From: Kribbella sindirgiensis
GTDB taxonomy: Bacteria > Actinomycetota > Actinomycetes > Propionibacteriales > Kribbellaceae
Assembly: GCF_004331435.1 (NCBI RefSeq)
Contig: NZ_SJKA01000008.1
Coordinates: 248,001 to 312,000, forward strand
Length of the DNA stretch: 64,000 nt
Direction of reading: 5' to 3'
Position 1 is the stretch's first letter. Every line of letters starts with the position of its first letter. A program made the position numbers and the translations under genes. The notes under the pieces are model-generated. The model searched no databases. It saw nothing but the letters and a program-made list of their open reading frames with translations, and was not told where the DNA came from. Shown here in pieces: positions 57,401 to 64,000 of the stretch.

Positions 57401-57486
57401 AAGCCCTTCAGCCGGTCCGCGCCCGGACTCCCCGACCGCCGCTGCGGCAACCGCGCCGCCTGCGCCGGCTCATTCGTCCTTACCAT
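54481..57486 (-). CDS. Membrane protein with LysM and BTAD domains, end of Tad locus
   Basis: The 1001-residue protein has two N-terminal membrane helices (LKGFVALLAILAIVGGVPYV; LGIIAFFIWLAWLHFVVCLI), a third (GTVVLIAAGAGVSLPVASAV), and a LysM-like segment (YDCLWDIAERYLGEGRRYKE, IYDLNKNKLQPDGR; about 210-265). A Pro/Lys/Thr-rich linker, a further helix (IFGFGATLLAAGLALALKRR) and a large soluble part follow. The C-terminal 250 residues resemble a bacterial transcriptional activator domain (WMLNRSVVRVDWDVFRTLAK, then TPR-like helices). It is 21 bp after the secreted-protein gene. A role in pilus biogenesis or envelope sensing is inferred from position only. Confidence 0.82.
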   Translation of the reverse strand: MVRTNEPAQAARLPQRRSGSPGADRLKGFVALLAILAIVGGVPYVLLRFFGTPWPDTMPTKSMLFSELSIETVLGIIAFFIWLAWLHFVVCLIAEAVAEVRGHGLSPRVPLGGGSQALARRLIGTVVLIAAGAGVSLPVASAVTTGGPAAPTSVSVQHESSTSSFRQTEKASTVLSGSHQQSKTSVGVRTNNDHKGQVVKYTEVRPPSGRNYDCLWDIAERYLGEGRRYKEIYDLNKNKLQPDGRRLTNPDLILPGWQVRLPADAKGPGVHTVRVSIGDPTTTKKTTAKPVSTKTLPAKPKTQVENKTETRTTPEQKPVGPGRYSEQGIEKPSSVGIGTTKSDPGAKNVKPGQPNVTVEPHEPGTGREHGEPAGGGTQVPEVTPVAADDGGISLKDAGIFGFGATLLAAGLALALKRRRGWAQGPGPKAAGHRQTEIGLRLASDVPTAQFVDNSLRKLGADMTQLQRPMPKVVAALVTDRSLTLVLDPYGVQPEPPGPWQAIAEGTRWTLRRGYGPSSEVNAPAPYPTLVTVGQNADGATVLIDLDTANGIVAFGGVNNASRDVVGSLAVELATNLWSEGAHISMVGFGDDLSSLAPARLSYWIRLDDAIAGVEHRTEAQLQGCQRRNAGSVAEARMTHPDAALWGPEIIFVSAPPSPEEQDQLNRLAADTKRSISVVVVGDVMNSPWRFVVDEKRQAVCRLLGLEVDAHSVNPEQFADLVALFDAAETDARDKRRSEQDMPAYEFSTTDLSRPAPVEVDLLGPVEVDARGVIDDGRVTLSTEIIAFLASQDYGVHPNVLAGAIWPRGISEELRDAALEHTRRWVGVDAMYADESGRWMLNRSVVRVDWDVFRTLAKQATMIDDPRVPLSTALSLVHGPAWSNLPGGRYSWLAASGIERRMAEAVVDAALRLAEASLSHNDGNLARTALQTGLSFSPASEELWRATLRLAAHFGTTADVTNVAGQMYAALTKHGAPRGPEPETDALVDELLPGYHRPAQVA

Positions 57487-57507
57487 CGCTCCTCCATACC
57501 CCCACCA

Positions 57508-58455
57508 TCAGCCACCAATGGCCTGAACTTCCTGCACCGGCAGACGCTGCACGGCCGTCACGTTCGCCTTACCGATCGGCTGCCATCCCGTGGCCCTGCC
57601 GATCCAGTACGAGACCTCCCACGTGATCGTCAGCTTCACCGTGTACATACCGTCCGGCTGACTCGCACTGGACTTCTTGTAGATGTGCTTGCACGGGTTG
57701 ACCTGATCGTTCGGATCCTTCGACTGGTCGTACCCGTCCGGGTCGTCCACCGGCGTCACACCCGCGGGGCACTTGAACGGGGGCGTGCCGTCACCGGGGT
57801 CGATCGTCAGTTCCACGACCATGCCGCGCATCGTCAGGTTGTGCGTCTGGTCGAAGTACCCGCTGGTCATCTCCTCCGGCGTGTACGTCCCCGTGTCGCT
57901 CTTGACCGCCATCGAACTGTCGGGGGTCAGGGTGAAGTAGGCGGGGATGTTCACGCGCGGCGTGTAGGTCGGCATGATCTGTAGCGCCGGCGCGGGGTAC
58001 GTGCTCTTGAAAGGCCACCAGAACTGGCTCATGTAGTCCGGGAACGGGCACTGGGCGCGCTCCTGGTCGTTGACCGCGACGTACGCCCTCTCCAGGTGGG
58101 CCTCAGGGCCGCCGTTGTAGCTGTCGAGCGTGTAGTCGGCGATCGTGATCCGCATGACCCACGTCTTGCCGTCCGGCGCCTGCGGCAGCCTGATCCCCTT
58201 CGGGATCTCGAAGTCGCGGCAGGGAACGAACGGCCGGCCGCGCAGTCGCTCGCGCCACGTCGGAGGCGGCTCGCCGCCCGTGTAGGCCATGCCGGAGCTG
58301 CAGTACGCACCGAAGCCGACCGAGTTCACATACATGCTGCAGACCTTGTTGCCGGTCTGGATGGTGTCCGCCGACGCCGTGGAGGCGGGAACTGCTGTGA
58401 GCAGTGCGAGTACAGCACCTAAGGCGAGCAGTGTGCGGCCTACCCGGTTGTGCAT
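57508..58455 (-). CDS. Secreted protein of the Tad locus
   Basis: The 315-residue protein has a signal peptide (VGRTLLALGAVLALLTAVPA, cleavage near ASADT, residue 30). The mature part has several cysteines (NKVCSMYVNSVGFGAYCSSG, FVPCRDFEIP, PFKCPAGVTP, NPCKHIYKKS) and is rich in beta-prone stretches. I recognise no family. ATG 58455 is preferred over the in-frame GTG at 58461 because GGGGAG lies 4-5 nt before it. It may be an extracellular pilus-associated component. Confidence 0.72.
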   Translation of the reverse strand: MHNRVGRTLLALGAVLALLTAVPASTASADTIQTGNKVCSMYVNSVGFGAYCSSGMAYTGGEPPPTWRERLRGRPFVPCRDFEIPKGIRLPQAPDGKTWVMRITIADYTLDSYNGGPEAHLERAYVAVNDQERAQCPFPDYMSQFWWPFKSTYPAPALQIMPTYTPRVNIPAYFTLTPDSSMAVKSDTGTYTPEEMTSGYFDQTHNLTMRGMVVELTIDPGDGTPPFKCPAGVTPVDDPDGYDQSKDPNDQVNPCKHIYKKSSASQPDGMYTVKLTITWEVSYWIGRATGWQPIGKANVTAVQRLPVQEVQAIGG

Positions 58456-58563
58456 CCTCACTCCCCAGACTCGTCTTCCGGCAGATTATCTTCGACCAGG
58501 GGCATCATGCCCGGTACCCAGTACCCCGTCACCTCTTCGCAACCTCGAAATCGCTGTTCTGGC

Positions 58564-59208
58564 CTAGGCCGGATAGCGTACGGATCCGCAGTTCACGCCC
58601 TTGCTGGTGGCCAGGCGGTACGGCATCCAGCCGATCCCCGTCTTGATCATCTCGATGACCTCGGGTGAGCCCTTGGGCGTCACCACGGTCCAGTTCCGCG
58701 TCTTCGGGTCCCAGTACTGCGTGGTCTGCGAGCGGCAGGTCTGCACCGCGACGGTGTTGTCCGGCGTGCTCTTGGCACCGACCACGACCACGCTGCCCGG
58801 TGGCCTCATCACCCAGCCGTTGCGCTTGGCATCTTGGATGCCCTGCGACACGTCGGCGTAGAAGAACGACGGGAACTGCTTCTTCAGGATCGTGTCGTCC
58901 TTGGTGACCAGGGCCTGGAAGTAGAGCGGGTAGCTGGTCACGAGGCCTTGGACGGCGGGGTTGGACGCGAAGTTCCCTGGTTGGACGATGACTTGTTTCG
59001 CGGTCGGTGCGGTCGGCTTGGCCGTGGTGGCCGGCGCGGTGGTCGCGGGTGGTTCCGAGGACGGTGCGGTGGACGGTGTGCTGGACGTCGTCGTACCGGA
59101 CTCGCCGCCGACCGGGACAGGACGGCCGCCGTCGTTCGTGTCCTTGCTGCAGGCGCTCAGCAGCAGGACACCGGCGACGGCAACGGCCGGGAGGGCAAAC
59201 CTACGCAC
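58564..59208 (-). CDS. Lipoprotein with Thr/Pro linker, Tad locus
   Basis: The 214-residue protein has a lipoprotein signal (MRRFALPAVAVAGVLLLSAC, lipidated Cys at 20), a Ser/Thr/Pro-rich spacer to about residue 75, and a compact domain (VQGLVTSYPLYFQALVTKDD, VAVQTCRSQTTQYWDPKTRN). The domain looks like the NTF2/SnoaL-like lipoproteins of actinobacteria. Position after the TadG-like gene (19 bp) suggests a pilus accessory role; there is no direct evidence. Confidence 0.78.
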   Translation of the reverse strand: MRRFALPAVAVAGVLLLSACSKDTNDGGRPVPVGGESGTTTSSTPSTAPSSEPPATTAPATTAKPTAPTAKQVIVQPGNFASNPAVQGLVTSYPLYFQALVTKDDTILKKQFPSFFYADVSQGIQDAKRNGWVMRPPGSVVVVGAKSTPDNTVAVQTCRSQTTQYWDPKTRNWTVVTPKGSPEVIEMIKTGIGWMPYRLATSKGVNCGSVRYPA

Positions 59209-59227
59209 GGACTGATTCCTCCGGTGT

Positions 59228-60007
59228 CTAGCGCCCGCTCGACGGCGCGCTGCTGGTGGGGCCTGACGGTTCGCCGGTCGGCGGGGTGTCGGACGGGGTC
59301 GGCGTCGGCGTCACGTTCGGCGAGCAGGAGGCCGGGAACGGGAACGGCGACAGGGTCCAGATCGGGGTCGGCGATCCGAGGGTCCAGGTCGGGCAGGGCA
59401 GGTCGATGGTCGGCGGCCGCGGGGTGTCGATCGGGCCGCCGGGGCCGTCGGTGGTCGAGTTCACGACGATCGGCGGGATGGTCGGGCTGTCGTCCGCCTT
59501 CTCGACGCCCTGTTCGGCGTGCGCCTGTCCGGTGCCGCTGGCCTTCAGAGAGGTCTTGCCGATCAGGCCGAGGAACGTCGTCTTGTTGGCGATGTCGACC
59601 TGGATGTCGACCTCTTTGTCGGTCAGCGTGGTCGGCCCGCAGGCGGTGACCGCCGGGTCGTTGGACCGCACCTGCCCGCAGAACTCGGTGATCGCGGCCG
59701 CCGCCTTGGCGGTGTCGATCTTCGCCTCGGCGACGTTCAGCTGGATGGCCGCGGCGCCGACGCGCGCGGCTTCCTGCGCGTAGCCGACCGCACGGGACCG
59801 GGCGCCCAGCTGCCGGCCGCCGTCGATCACGAGACCGGCCAGGGTGAAGATCATCACCGCGAGGATCGCGACGGCGGGGCTCAGCGCGCCGCGCGCGAAC
59901 AGCCGATGGTTGCGCTGCGCATCGATCCGGAAGAACTCGACGACCCGCGAGCGAGAGCGCTCAGGGCCGTTCCCAGGGGCGTTGCCAGCGCCGTTCCTAG
60001 GAGCCAT
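59228..60007 (-). CDS. TadG-like pilus assembly protein
   Basis: The 259-residue protein has one N-terminal membrane helix in the TadE/TadG-type context (GALSPAVAILAVMIFTLAGL, followed by VIDGGRQLGARSRAVGYAQE; about 40-75). An external region and a long Pro/Thr-rich tail rich in TPTP and PPTG motifs follow. A DGG-R-x-x-A-x-x-x-A-x-x-AQ-AA pattern after the helix is typical of TadG and Flp-locus minor pilins. It overlaps the preceding TadE-like gene by 11 bp. Confidence 0.82.
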   Translation of the reverse strand: MAPRNGAGNAPGNGPERSRSRVVEFFRIDAQRNHRLFARGALSPAVAILAVMIFTLAGLVIDGGRQLGARSRAVGYAQEAARVGAAAIQLNVAEAKIDTAKAAAAITEFCGQVRSNDPAVTACGPTTLTDKEVDIQVDIANKTTFLGLIGKTSLKASGTGQAHAEQGVEKADDSPTIPPIVVNSTTDGPGGPIDTPRPPTIDLPCPTWTLGSPTPIWTLSPFPFPASCSPNVTPTPTPSDTPPTGEPSGPTSSAPSSGR

Positions 60008-60464
60008 TGCCGCGCACCCCCCGGTACGGATCGATCGAGGACGTGAACCGCTTGGTGATCTTGGTGTCGCCGCCCAGGCCGAGCAGTCCGAGGTCGCGGT
60101 AGTTGATCGTGCACGAGACCTCGACCGACAACGGCGAGCCGGCCGCGAACCCGGTGGTGATCGAGCCCGCCGCGGACTCCTTGCAGGAGGCCACCGCCTG
60201 GCTCATCGTCGTACTGACGGCGTTGTCGACGCGGGCCTGCGCATCCTGCAGCGACCGCGCCTGGCTGGCGCCCCGGGCAGCGTCACGGGCCGCGCTCTCC
60301 AGCAGCGAGGACGTCTGGAAGTACCGTCCGCAGGCCAGCAGGAACATGAACAGGGCCAGCAGCACGGGTGCCAGGATCACCATCTCCAGCGCCATCGTGC
60401 CGCGCTCGCCAGTGCGGCGGTGCCGCCCGCGGGACCACGGTCTGCTCGTCATCTGCTCGCTCAC
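59997..60464 (-). CDS. TadE-like minor pilin, second
   Basis: The 155-residue protein starts at GTG 60464 overlapping the previous stop. Its N-terminal helix reads RGTMALEMVILAPVLLALFM, with the Glu at position +5 after the Gly as in type IV prepilins. FLLACGRYFQTSSLLESAAR, then DAARGASQAR, follows. A C-terminal external part has a cysteine pair (VASCKESA, VEVSCTI). TadE-type minor pilins help Tad pilus assembly. Confidence 0.85.
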   Translation of the reverse strand: MSEQMTSRPWSRGRHRRTGERGTMALEMVILAPVLLALFMFLLACGRYFQTSSLLESAARDAARGASQARSLQDAQARVDNAVSTTMSQAVASCKESAAGSITTGFAAGSPLSVEVSCTINYRDLGLLGLGGDTKITKRFTSSIDPYRGVRGNGS

Positions 60465-60877
60465 TTGTCGGCTTCGAACTGTTCGATCCGTCCGGTGGCG
60501 GTCCGGGTCACCTTCAGCTCCAGGCCGGGCACCAGCGACACGGTCTTGCCGGTCACCGTGAACGAGACCACACCTTCAGGGTCGTTGTACGCCGGGAACG
60601 GGACGGTGGCGTTCTGCAGCGTCGTACCGCCGAGCTGCTGGGCGTAGGACTGGACGTCCGCGCGCACCTTCTCCCCCACCGCCGGGGTGTAGACCAGCGG
60701 CTGCACCAGCCGCAGCCGCGACACGCCTTCCTCCGCGGCGTTCAGCGCGACGGAACGCCCGTACAGCCACAGAGCGGTCTGGATGGAGACGAAGATCAGC
60801 GCGATGATCGCCGGCGCGAGGATGGACAGCTCGAGGGTGCTGACGCCCCGCTCGGACCGTCTCCGCGCCCTCGTCAT
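60461..60877 (-). CDS. TadE-like minor pilin, first
   Basis: The 138-residue protein begins MTRARRRSERGVSTLELSIL with a prepilin-like Gly-VSTLE cleavage motif and hydrophobic helix (APAIIALIFVSIQTALWLYG), then RSVALNAAEEGVSRLRLVQP. These are TadE features. ATG 60877 overlaps the Flp-like gene's stop by 4 bp, and its own stop overlaps the next gene. The longer open frame upstream lies antisense and is not used. Confidence 0.86.
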   Translation of the reverse strand: MTRARRRSERGVSTLELSILAPAIIALIFVSIQTALWLYGRSVALNAAEEGVSRLRLVQPLVYTPAVGEKVRADVQSYAQQLGGTTLQNATVPFPAYNDPEGVVSFTVTGKTVSLVPGLELKVTRTATGRIEQFEADK

Positions 60878-61098
60878 TCCTTCTCGATATCCGCGGTGTG
60901 CTTGGCGATGACGCGCTTCACGACGACGCCGATCGCGAGCGCGGCGACGACCAGGATGCCCGAGATGATCGCCCACTCGAGTGCGGAGGCGCCCAGTTCG
61001 GTGTTCCCCTGCTTCGCGCGGGCCCGCTGGGCCTGCGCCCGTGCCACCGCGTAGCCGGCCATGGCCCGCCAGAACATCAACTCCGAGGTCATCCGCAT
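60874..61098 (-). CDS. Flp-like pilin, probable main subunit
   Basis: The 74-residue protein has a basic N-terminus and the class IVb prepilin signature NTELGASALEWAIISGILVV followed by AALAIGVVVKRVIAK: Gly before the cleavage site, Glu at +5 and an aromatic at +6. The very short mature part is typical of Flp. A second ATG at 61092 has GGAAGG at better spacing, so translation may start there. It lies 107 bp after tadC and 4 bp overlaps the first TadE-like gene. Confidence 0.83.
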   Translation of the reverse strand: MRMTSELMFWRAMAGYAVARAQAQRARAKQGNTELGASALEWAIISGILVVAALAIGVVVKRVIAKHTADIEKE

Positions 61099-61112
61099 GC
61101 CTTCCAGTTCGT

Positions 61113-61130
61113 GAGGCCGAAGCAGGCCTC
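61113..61130 (-). promoter_or_regulatory. Intercistronic hairpin between tadC and the pilin gene
   Basis: GAGGCC (61113) and GGCCTC (61125-61130) form a 6-bp stem with a 6-nt loop, 15 bp before the pilin start. It could stabilise a processed pilin mRNA or partly end the tadABC transcript, allowing different levels of ATPase and pilin. Confidence 0.4.
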
Positions 61131-61205
61131 AGTATGCCGTGTTCGACGGACCATTCCGTCCAACGGATCCCTTGCCCTCATCCCTTTGTCCAATCACTGT
61201 CCGGA

Positions 61206-62126
61206 CTAACTTCCGAGGATCGCCACGCCGGCCGGGAAGGCCAGGAACAGGAAGAACGCCGAGATCATCACCAGCTGCGCGACCAGCATCGACTGCGACC
61301 GCTCACCCGCCTTGCCTTCCACGTCGGCCAGTTCCTTGCGCCGCAGCGACGCGGCCCGGGCGAGCAGCGACGACCGGATCTTCGCGCCCTCGTCACCGGC
61401 CAGCGCGAGCGCCGAGGCCAGGTCCCGCAGTTCCTCGACGCCGAGGTCCTCACCGAGCCGCGCCATCGCGTCCCACGGCGTGATGCCGATCAGCCGCGCG
61501 TTCGCGAGCGCCTGCCGGATCCGGGCCATCGCCCAGTGCTCGCCGATCGTCGAGGCCGTCATCAGCGCCTCGGGCAGACCGCGGCCGCCCGCCAGGTTCA
61601 TCGCGACCAGGTCCAGGAAGCTGCCGACCACGTGCCGGAAGTCGCGCCGCCGCGCCTCCGCCTGCTGCCGGAGCGTCAGGTCGGGCAGGAAGAACGCCAG
61701 CGCCATGAAGGCGAGCGTGACGATCGCCGGGGCCACGCCGGGCGCGCTGATCCCGATCTCGGCGGCCAGGAAGAGCACGATCGGGATGAAGATCATCGCG
61801 CCGAGCGCGAACAGGACCTTGGTCGCGAGCATCGCGGCGAACGGCTGGTTCATCACCGCGAGGTCGCGGCGCAACTTGCCGAACGCCCAGCCGCGCGCGT
61901 TCGCCTCCAGCTCGAGCCGGCGGCCGAGGGTCTGCCGGGCCCGGTCGACGCCGCCCAGCACCCGCTCGCCGGCGGCGCTGGTGGTGGCGCCGCTGGTGTA
62001 ACCGCCGCGGCCCGCGTCGATCCGCGCGATGGTCGAGAGCACGTTGGCCCGCGGCTTGATGAACATCCTGACCAGCACGTACACGCCGAGTCCGGCGATC
62101 CCGCCGGTGATGAAGGCCCACGTCAT
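61206..62126 (-). CDS. tadC: Tad secretion F-domain protein TadC
   Basis: The 306-residue inner-membrane protein has an N-terminal helix (AFITGGIAGLGVYVLVRMFI), a paired segment (AMLATKVLFALGAMIFIPIV, APAIVTLAFMALAFFLPDLT), and a GspF-type core (SFLDLVAMNLAGGRGLPEAL, LASALALAGDEGAKIRSSLL). A closing helix follows (LVMISAFFLFLAFPAGVAIL). TadB and TadC form the membrane platform of the pilus machine. Its start overlaps the tadB stop by 4 bp. Confidence 0.92.
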   Translation of the reverse strand: MTWAFITGGIAGLGVYVLVRMFIKPRANVLSTIARIDAGRGGYTSGATTSAAGERVLGGVDRARQTLGRRLELEANARGWAFGKLRRDLAVMNQPFAAMLATKVLFALGAMIFIPIVLFLAAEIGISAPGVAPAIVTLAFMALAFFLPDLTLRQQAEARRRDFRHVVGSFLDLVAMNLAGGRGLPEALMTASTIGEHWAMARIRQALANARLIGITPWDAMARLGEDLGVEELRDLASALALAGDEGAKIRSSLLARAASLRRKELADVEGKAGERSQSMLVAQLVMISAFFLFLAFPAGVAILGS

Positions 62127-63028
62127 CCGCTCACCACCTCCATCCGGTCGTCGCCCGACCGGTTGTGCCGCTGGTCATCGGTCATGCCGATCAGGAACCG
62201 GTCCGGTACCTCGATCTTGGCCAGCCGCCGCAGCCACAGCAGTCCGACCGCGTAGAGCCCGATCACGACGGCCAGCACGACCTGCCCGACGAAGCTCGTG
62301 TACGGCGCCATGTACGCCGAGTTGAACAGCACCAGACCGGCCGCCATCAGGAGCGTGATCGCCACCACGACCTGCACGCTGCGCCGGGTCGAACGACGTT
62401 CCGCCGCGACCTTCCGGCGTACGTCGAGTTCCTCGCGGGCCGAGTCGGCCAGGGCGCTCAGCACCTCGCGCAGACCGGGACCGCGCAGCCGGGCGTTCAG
62501 CACCAGGGCGGCGACGATCAGGTCCGCGGACGGGTCGTCCAGGTCGTCGGCGAACCGCATCAGGGCCGACGGCAACGGTTCGCGGATCCGCAGCCGGTCG
62601 ACCAGCAGGTTCAGGCTGGGTTTGATCGCGGGCGCCGCGTTCACGGCCGTGGCCGGGATCGCCTGCTCCAGGCCGACCGCGCCGGCGATCGTGTCGCGCA
62701 GCGCCTCGGTCCAGGTGGCCAGCGCGTCCAGGCGGTCGATCGCCCGGCGTTCCTCACCGGTGCCGCCGAAGAAGCGGTCGGCCATCGCGGCGAGCAGGCC
62801 GAGGGCGACCGCGAGCACCAGCCAGCGGGTCACCACCAGCACGAGCAGGCCGATGGCGACGCCGGCGCCCATCCGGACCATGTTCTTGCGGCCCTCGATG
62901 CTCCGGTTGCGGAAGAGCGAGGGGGTCTCGTCCTTCGGCTGGGTCCCGCGGATCGCGACGATCAGCAGCATCACGGCGCCGCCGACCAACGCGCCGCACA
63001 GCAGCGCTCCCAGTGTCCTGTCGGTCAT
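62123..63028 (-). CDS. tadB: Tad secretion F-domain protein TadB
   Basis: The 301-residue GspF-type protein starts MTDRTLGALLCGALVGGAVM with the N-terminal helix, then GAGVAIGLLVLVVTRWLVLA. The cytosolic GspF domain contains LATWTEALRDTIAGAVGLEQ and EVLSALADSAREELDVRRKV. Two C-terminal helices follow (VVVAITLLMAAGLVLFNSAY, VGQVVLAVVIGLYAVGLLWL). It lies 4 bp after tadA and overlaps tadC. Confidence 0.92.
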   Translation of the reverse strand: MTDRTLGALLCGALVGGAVMLLIVAIRGTQPKDETPSLFRNRSIEGRKNMVRMGAGVAIGLLVLVVTRWLVLAVALGLLAAMADRFFGGTGEERRAIDRLDALATWTEALRDTIAGAVGLEQAIPATAVNAAPAIKPSLNLLVDRLRIREPLPSALMRFADDLDDPSADLIVAALVLNARLRGPGLREVLSALADSAREELDVRRKVAAERRSTRRSVQVVVAITLLMAAGLVLFNSAYMAPYTSFVGQVVLAVVIGLYAVGLLWLRRLAKIEVPDRFLIGMTDDQRHNRSGDDRMEVVSG

Positions 63029-63032
63029 CGCG

Positions 63033-64000
63033 TCACGCCCACGTTCCGTGCACGAGCGGCTGGTACCCGAAGTGCTCGAGTTCGTCCATGCACGCGATCG
63101 GGGCGTGCGCCGCGGCGTGGCCGTCCGGTCCCGGTGCGAACACCTCGCCGGACAGCACCCGGCCGTCCCATCCGGTGACCTCCCGGATGCTCTCGACGTA
63201 CCGGCTGAGGCCGCCGCCGCGGGAGTAGTCGTTGTGCTTGCGGACGAAGACGACGAAGTCGAGCGCGCCGGCGATCAGCATCTGGGTGGCGTCCATCGGC
63301 AGCCGCTCGCGGGCCTGGATCGCGTACGTGCTGATCCGGTTGAACACCTCCATCGAGCTGTTCGAGTGGATCGTCGACAGCGAGCCGTCGTTGCCCTGGC
63401 TCATCGCGTTCAGCATCGTCACGATCTCGTCGCCGAGCACCTCACCGACGATCACCCGGCTCGGGTTCATCCGCAGCGAACGCCGGACCAGGTCGGCCAT
63501 GCTGACCTCGCCGACGCCTTCGGAGTTCGGCAGCCGCTCCTCGAACGCGACCACGTTCGGATGCAGGTCCTTGAACTCGCCCAGACCGAGTTCGAGCGAG
63601 CGCTCGACGGTGATCAGCCGCTCGTGCGGCTGGATCTCGTTGGCCAGCGCCCGCAGCAGGGTCGTCTTCCCCGAGTTCGTGGCGCCGGCGATCATGATGT
63701 TCTTGCGCGCCGCGACCGCGGCCCGCAGGAACGAGCCGACGTCGTCGGAGATGGTTCCGTTGCCCACCAGGTCCTTGAGGAACACCTTGCCGAGCCGGGC
63801 GCGCCGGATCGACACCGCGGGACGGGACGTCACGCCCATCACCGCCGACAGCCGGGACCCGTCCGGCAGCCGGAGGTCCAGCTGCGGGTTCGCCGAGTCG
63901 AACGGCCGGCTGGTCAGACCGGCGTGCGCCGCCAGTACCTGGATCAGCTCGACCAGCTCCTCGTCGCTCTCGGCGACCGGTCCCGGGGTCTCCTCGCGAC
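63033..64000 (-). CDS. tadA: Tad/CpaF-type secretion ATPase (5' end beyond window)
   Basis: The frame is open to the right edge, giving over 320 residues of the C-terminal part. It reads LTSRPFDSANPQLDLRLPDG (N-terminal arm), Walker A NIMIAGATNSGKTTLLRALA, the Asp box LITVERSLELGL, Walker B PSRVIVGEVLGDEIV and the His box SLSTIHSNSSMEVFNRI. This hexameric ATPase powers pilus extension and perhaps retraction in Tad systems. An internal ATG at 63842 is not the start, because the conserved sequence continues upstream. Confidence 0.94.
   Translation of the reverse strand, partial: REETPGPVAESDEELVELIQVLAAHAGLTSRPFDSANPQLDLRLPDGSRLSAVMGVTSRPAVSIRRARLGKVFLKDLVGNGTISDDVGSFLRAAVAARKNIMIAGATNSGKTTLLRALANEIQPHERLITVERSLELGLGEFKDLHPNVVAFEERLPNSEGVGEVSMADLVRRSLRMNPSRVIVGEVLGDEIVTMLNAMSQGNDGSLSTIHSNSSMEVFNRISTYAIQARERLPMDATQMLIAGALDFVVFVRKHNDYSRGGGLSRYVESIREVTGWDGRVLSGEVFAPGPDGHAAAHAPIACMDELEHFGYQPLVHGTWA

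Noticed and set aside
54481..57486. SARP-type pathway regulator marking an antibiotic gene cluster
   Set aside because: No N-terminal DNA-binding domain is visible, the protein is membrane-bound, and no biosynthetic genes are nearby; the Tad locus explains the context better.

Overview
The window is high-GC actinobacterial chromosome. Codon use, frequent GTG starts, 4-bp stop/start overlaps (ATGA, GTGA), the Gly-Cys-Val tRNA cluster, an ECF41/SigJ-type sigma factor, a ROK-controlled sugar ABC operon without its own ATPase, and a Tad pilus locus all fit a soil actinomycete. The overall look resembles Kribbella or a relative, but that placement is an impression from gene content, not a search result. 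No prophage, integrase, transposase or CRISPR array is visible.

Left part (1-8.6 kb): the tail of a formylglycine-generating-enzyme-like gene, a quinone oxidoreductase, a GNAT acetyltransferase, and three tRNA loci. Gly-Cys-Val tRNA clusters occur twice, in opposite orientation (2035-2322 on the minus strand, 8057-8323 on the plus strand). A separate tRNA-Val(CAC) lies at 4292. All three tRNA-Val genes are followed by the same family of non-coding repeat: a conserved hairpin and then GC-rich units of about 106 bp. Between them lie a class IV aminotransferase, a CGNR zinc-finger regulator, a secreted SpaA-like protein, a PPOX flavoprotein and SigJ.

8.6-25 kb: a secreted GH43-like enzyme, a Tat-exported endonuclease/phosphatase-fold protein and a LacI regulator; an SDR; RsgA; a YihY-type membrane protein; an AidB-like acyl-CoA dehydrogenase; glyA under a ZTP riboswitch; a MarR/GbsR regulator with a partner gene; a broken amidase carrying a 53-bp palindromic element; a GH9 cellulase; and an MFS exporter with its ArsR-type regulator.

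25-31 kb is an assimilatory sulfate-reduction operon: a 30-codon leader peptide with a Cys-Cys pair, sulfite reductase, a 49-residue zinc-ribbon protein, cysH, cysD, cysN and a sirohydrochlorin chelatase, joined mostly by 1-4 bp overlaps. A bidirectional terminator and the remnant of a DUF559/AbiEi-type gene follow. At 31.1-32.4 kb a ribbon-helix-helix antitoxin precedes a Doc/Fic-like domain joined in frame to two Clp N-terminal repeats, the most unusual gene arrangement in the window.

32-43.6 kb: PPK2, a membrane protein, ZapE, then a sugar (probably beta-glucoside) operon of binding protein, two permeases, VOC protein, aldo/keto reductase and GH1 beta-glucosidase. A convergent ROK repressor gene follows. 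The same 25-bp operator precedes both the operon and the ROK gene. A quinone oxidoreductase then starts from a promoter with a 19-bp spacer that holds a SoxR-like box.

43.6-54.4 kb: YnfA-like protein, a small Cys-Cys protein, DUF1707-FHA protein, LigC-type ligase, short-chain cis-prenyltransferase, an ABC exporter, a SRPBCC-ArsR-SRPBCC operon, enoyl-CoA hydratase, an ABC-F ATPase and a YpfJ-type metallopeptidase. From 54.5 kb to the right edge one long minus-strand locus encodes a Tad pilus system (tadA partial, tadB, tadC, Flp-like pilin, two TadE-like, one TadG-like), a lipoprotein, a secreted protein and a 1001-residue LysM/BTAD membrane protein.
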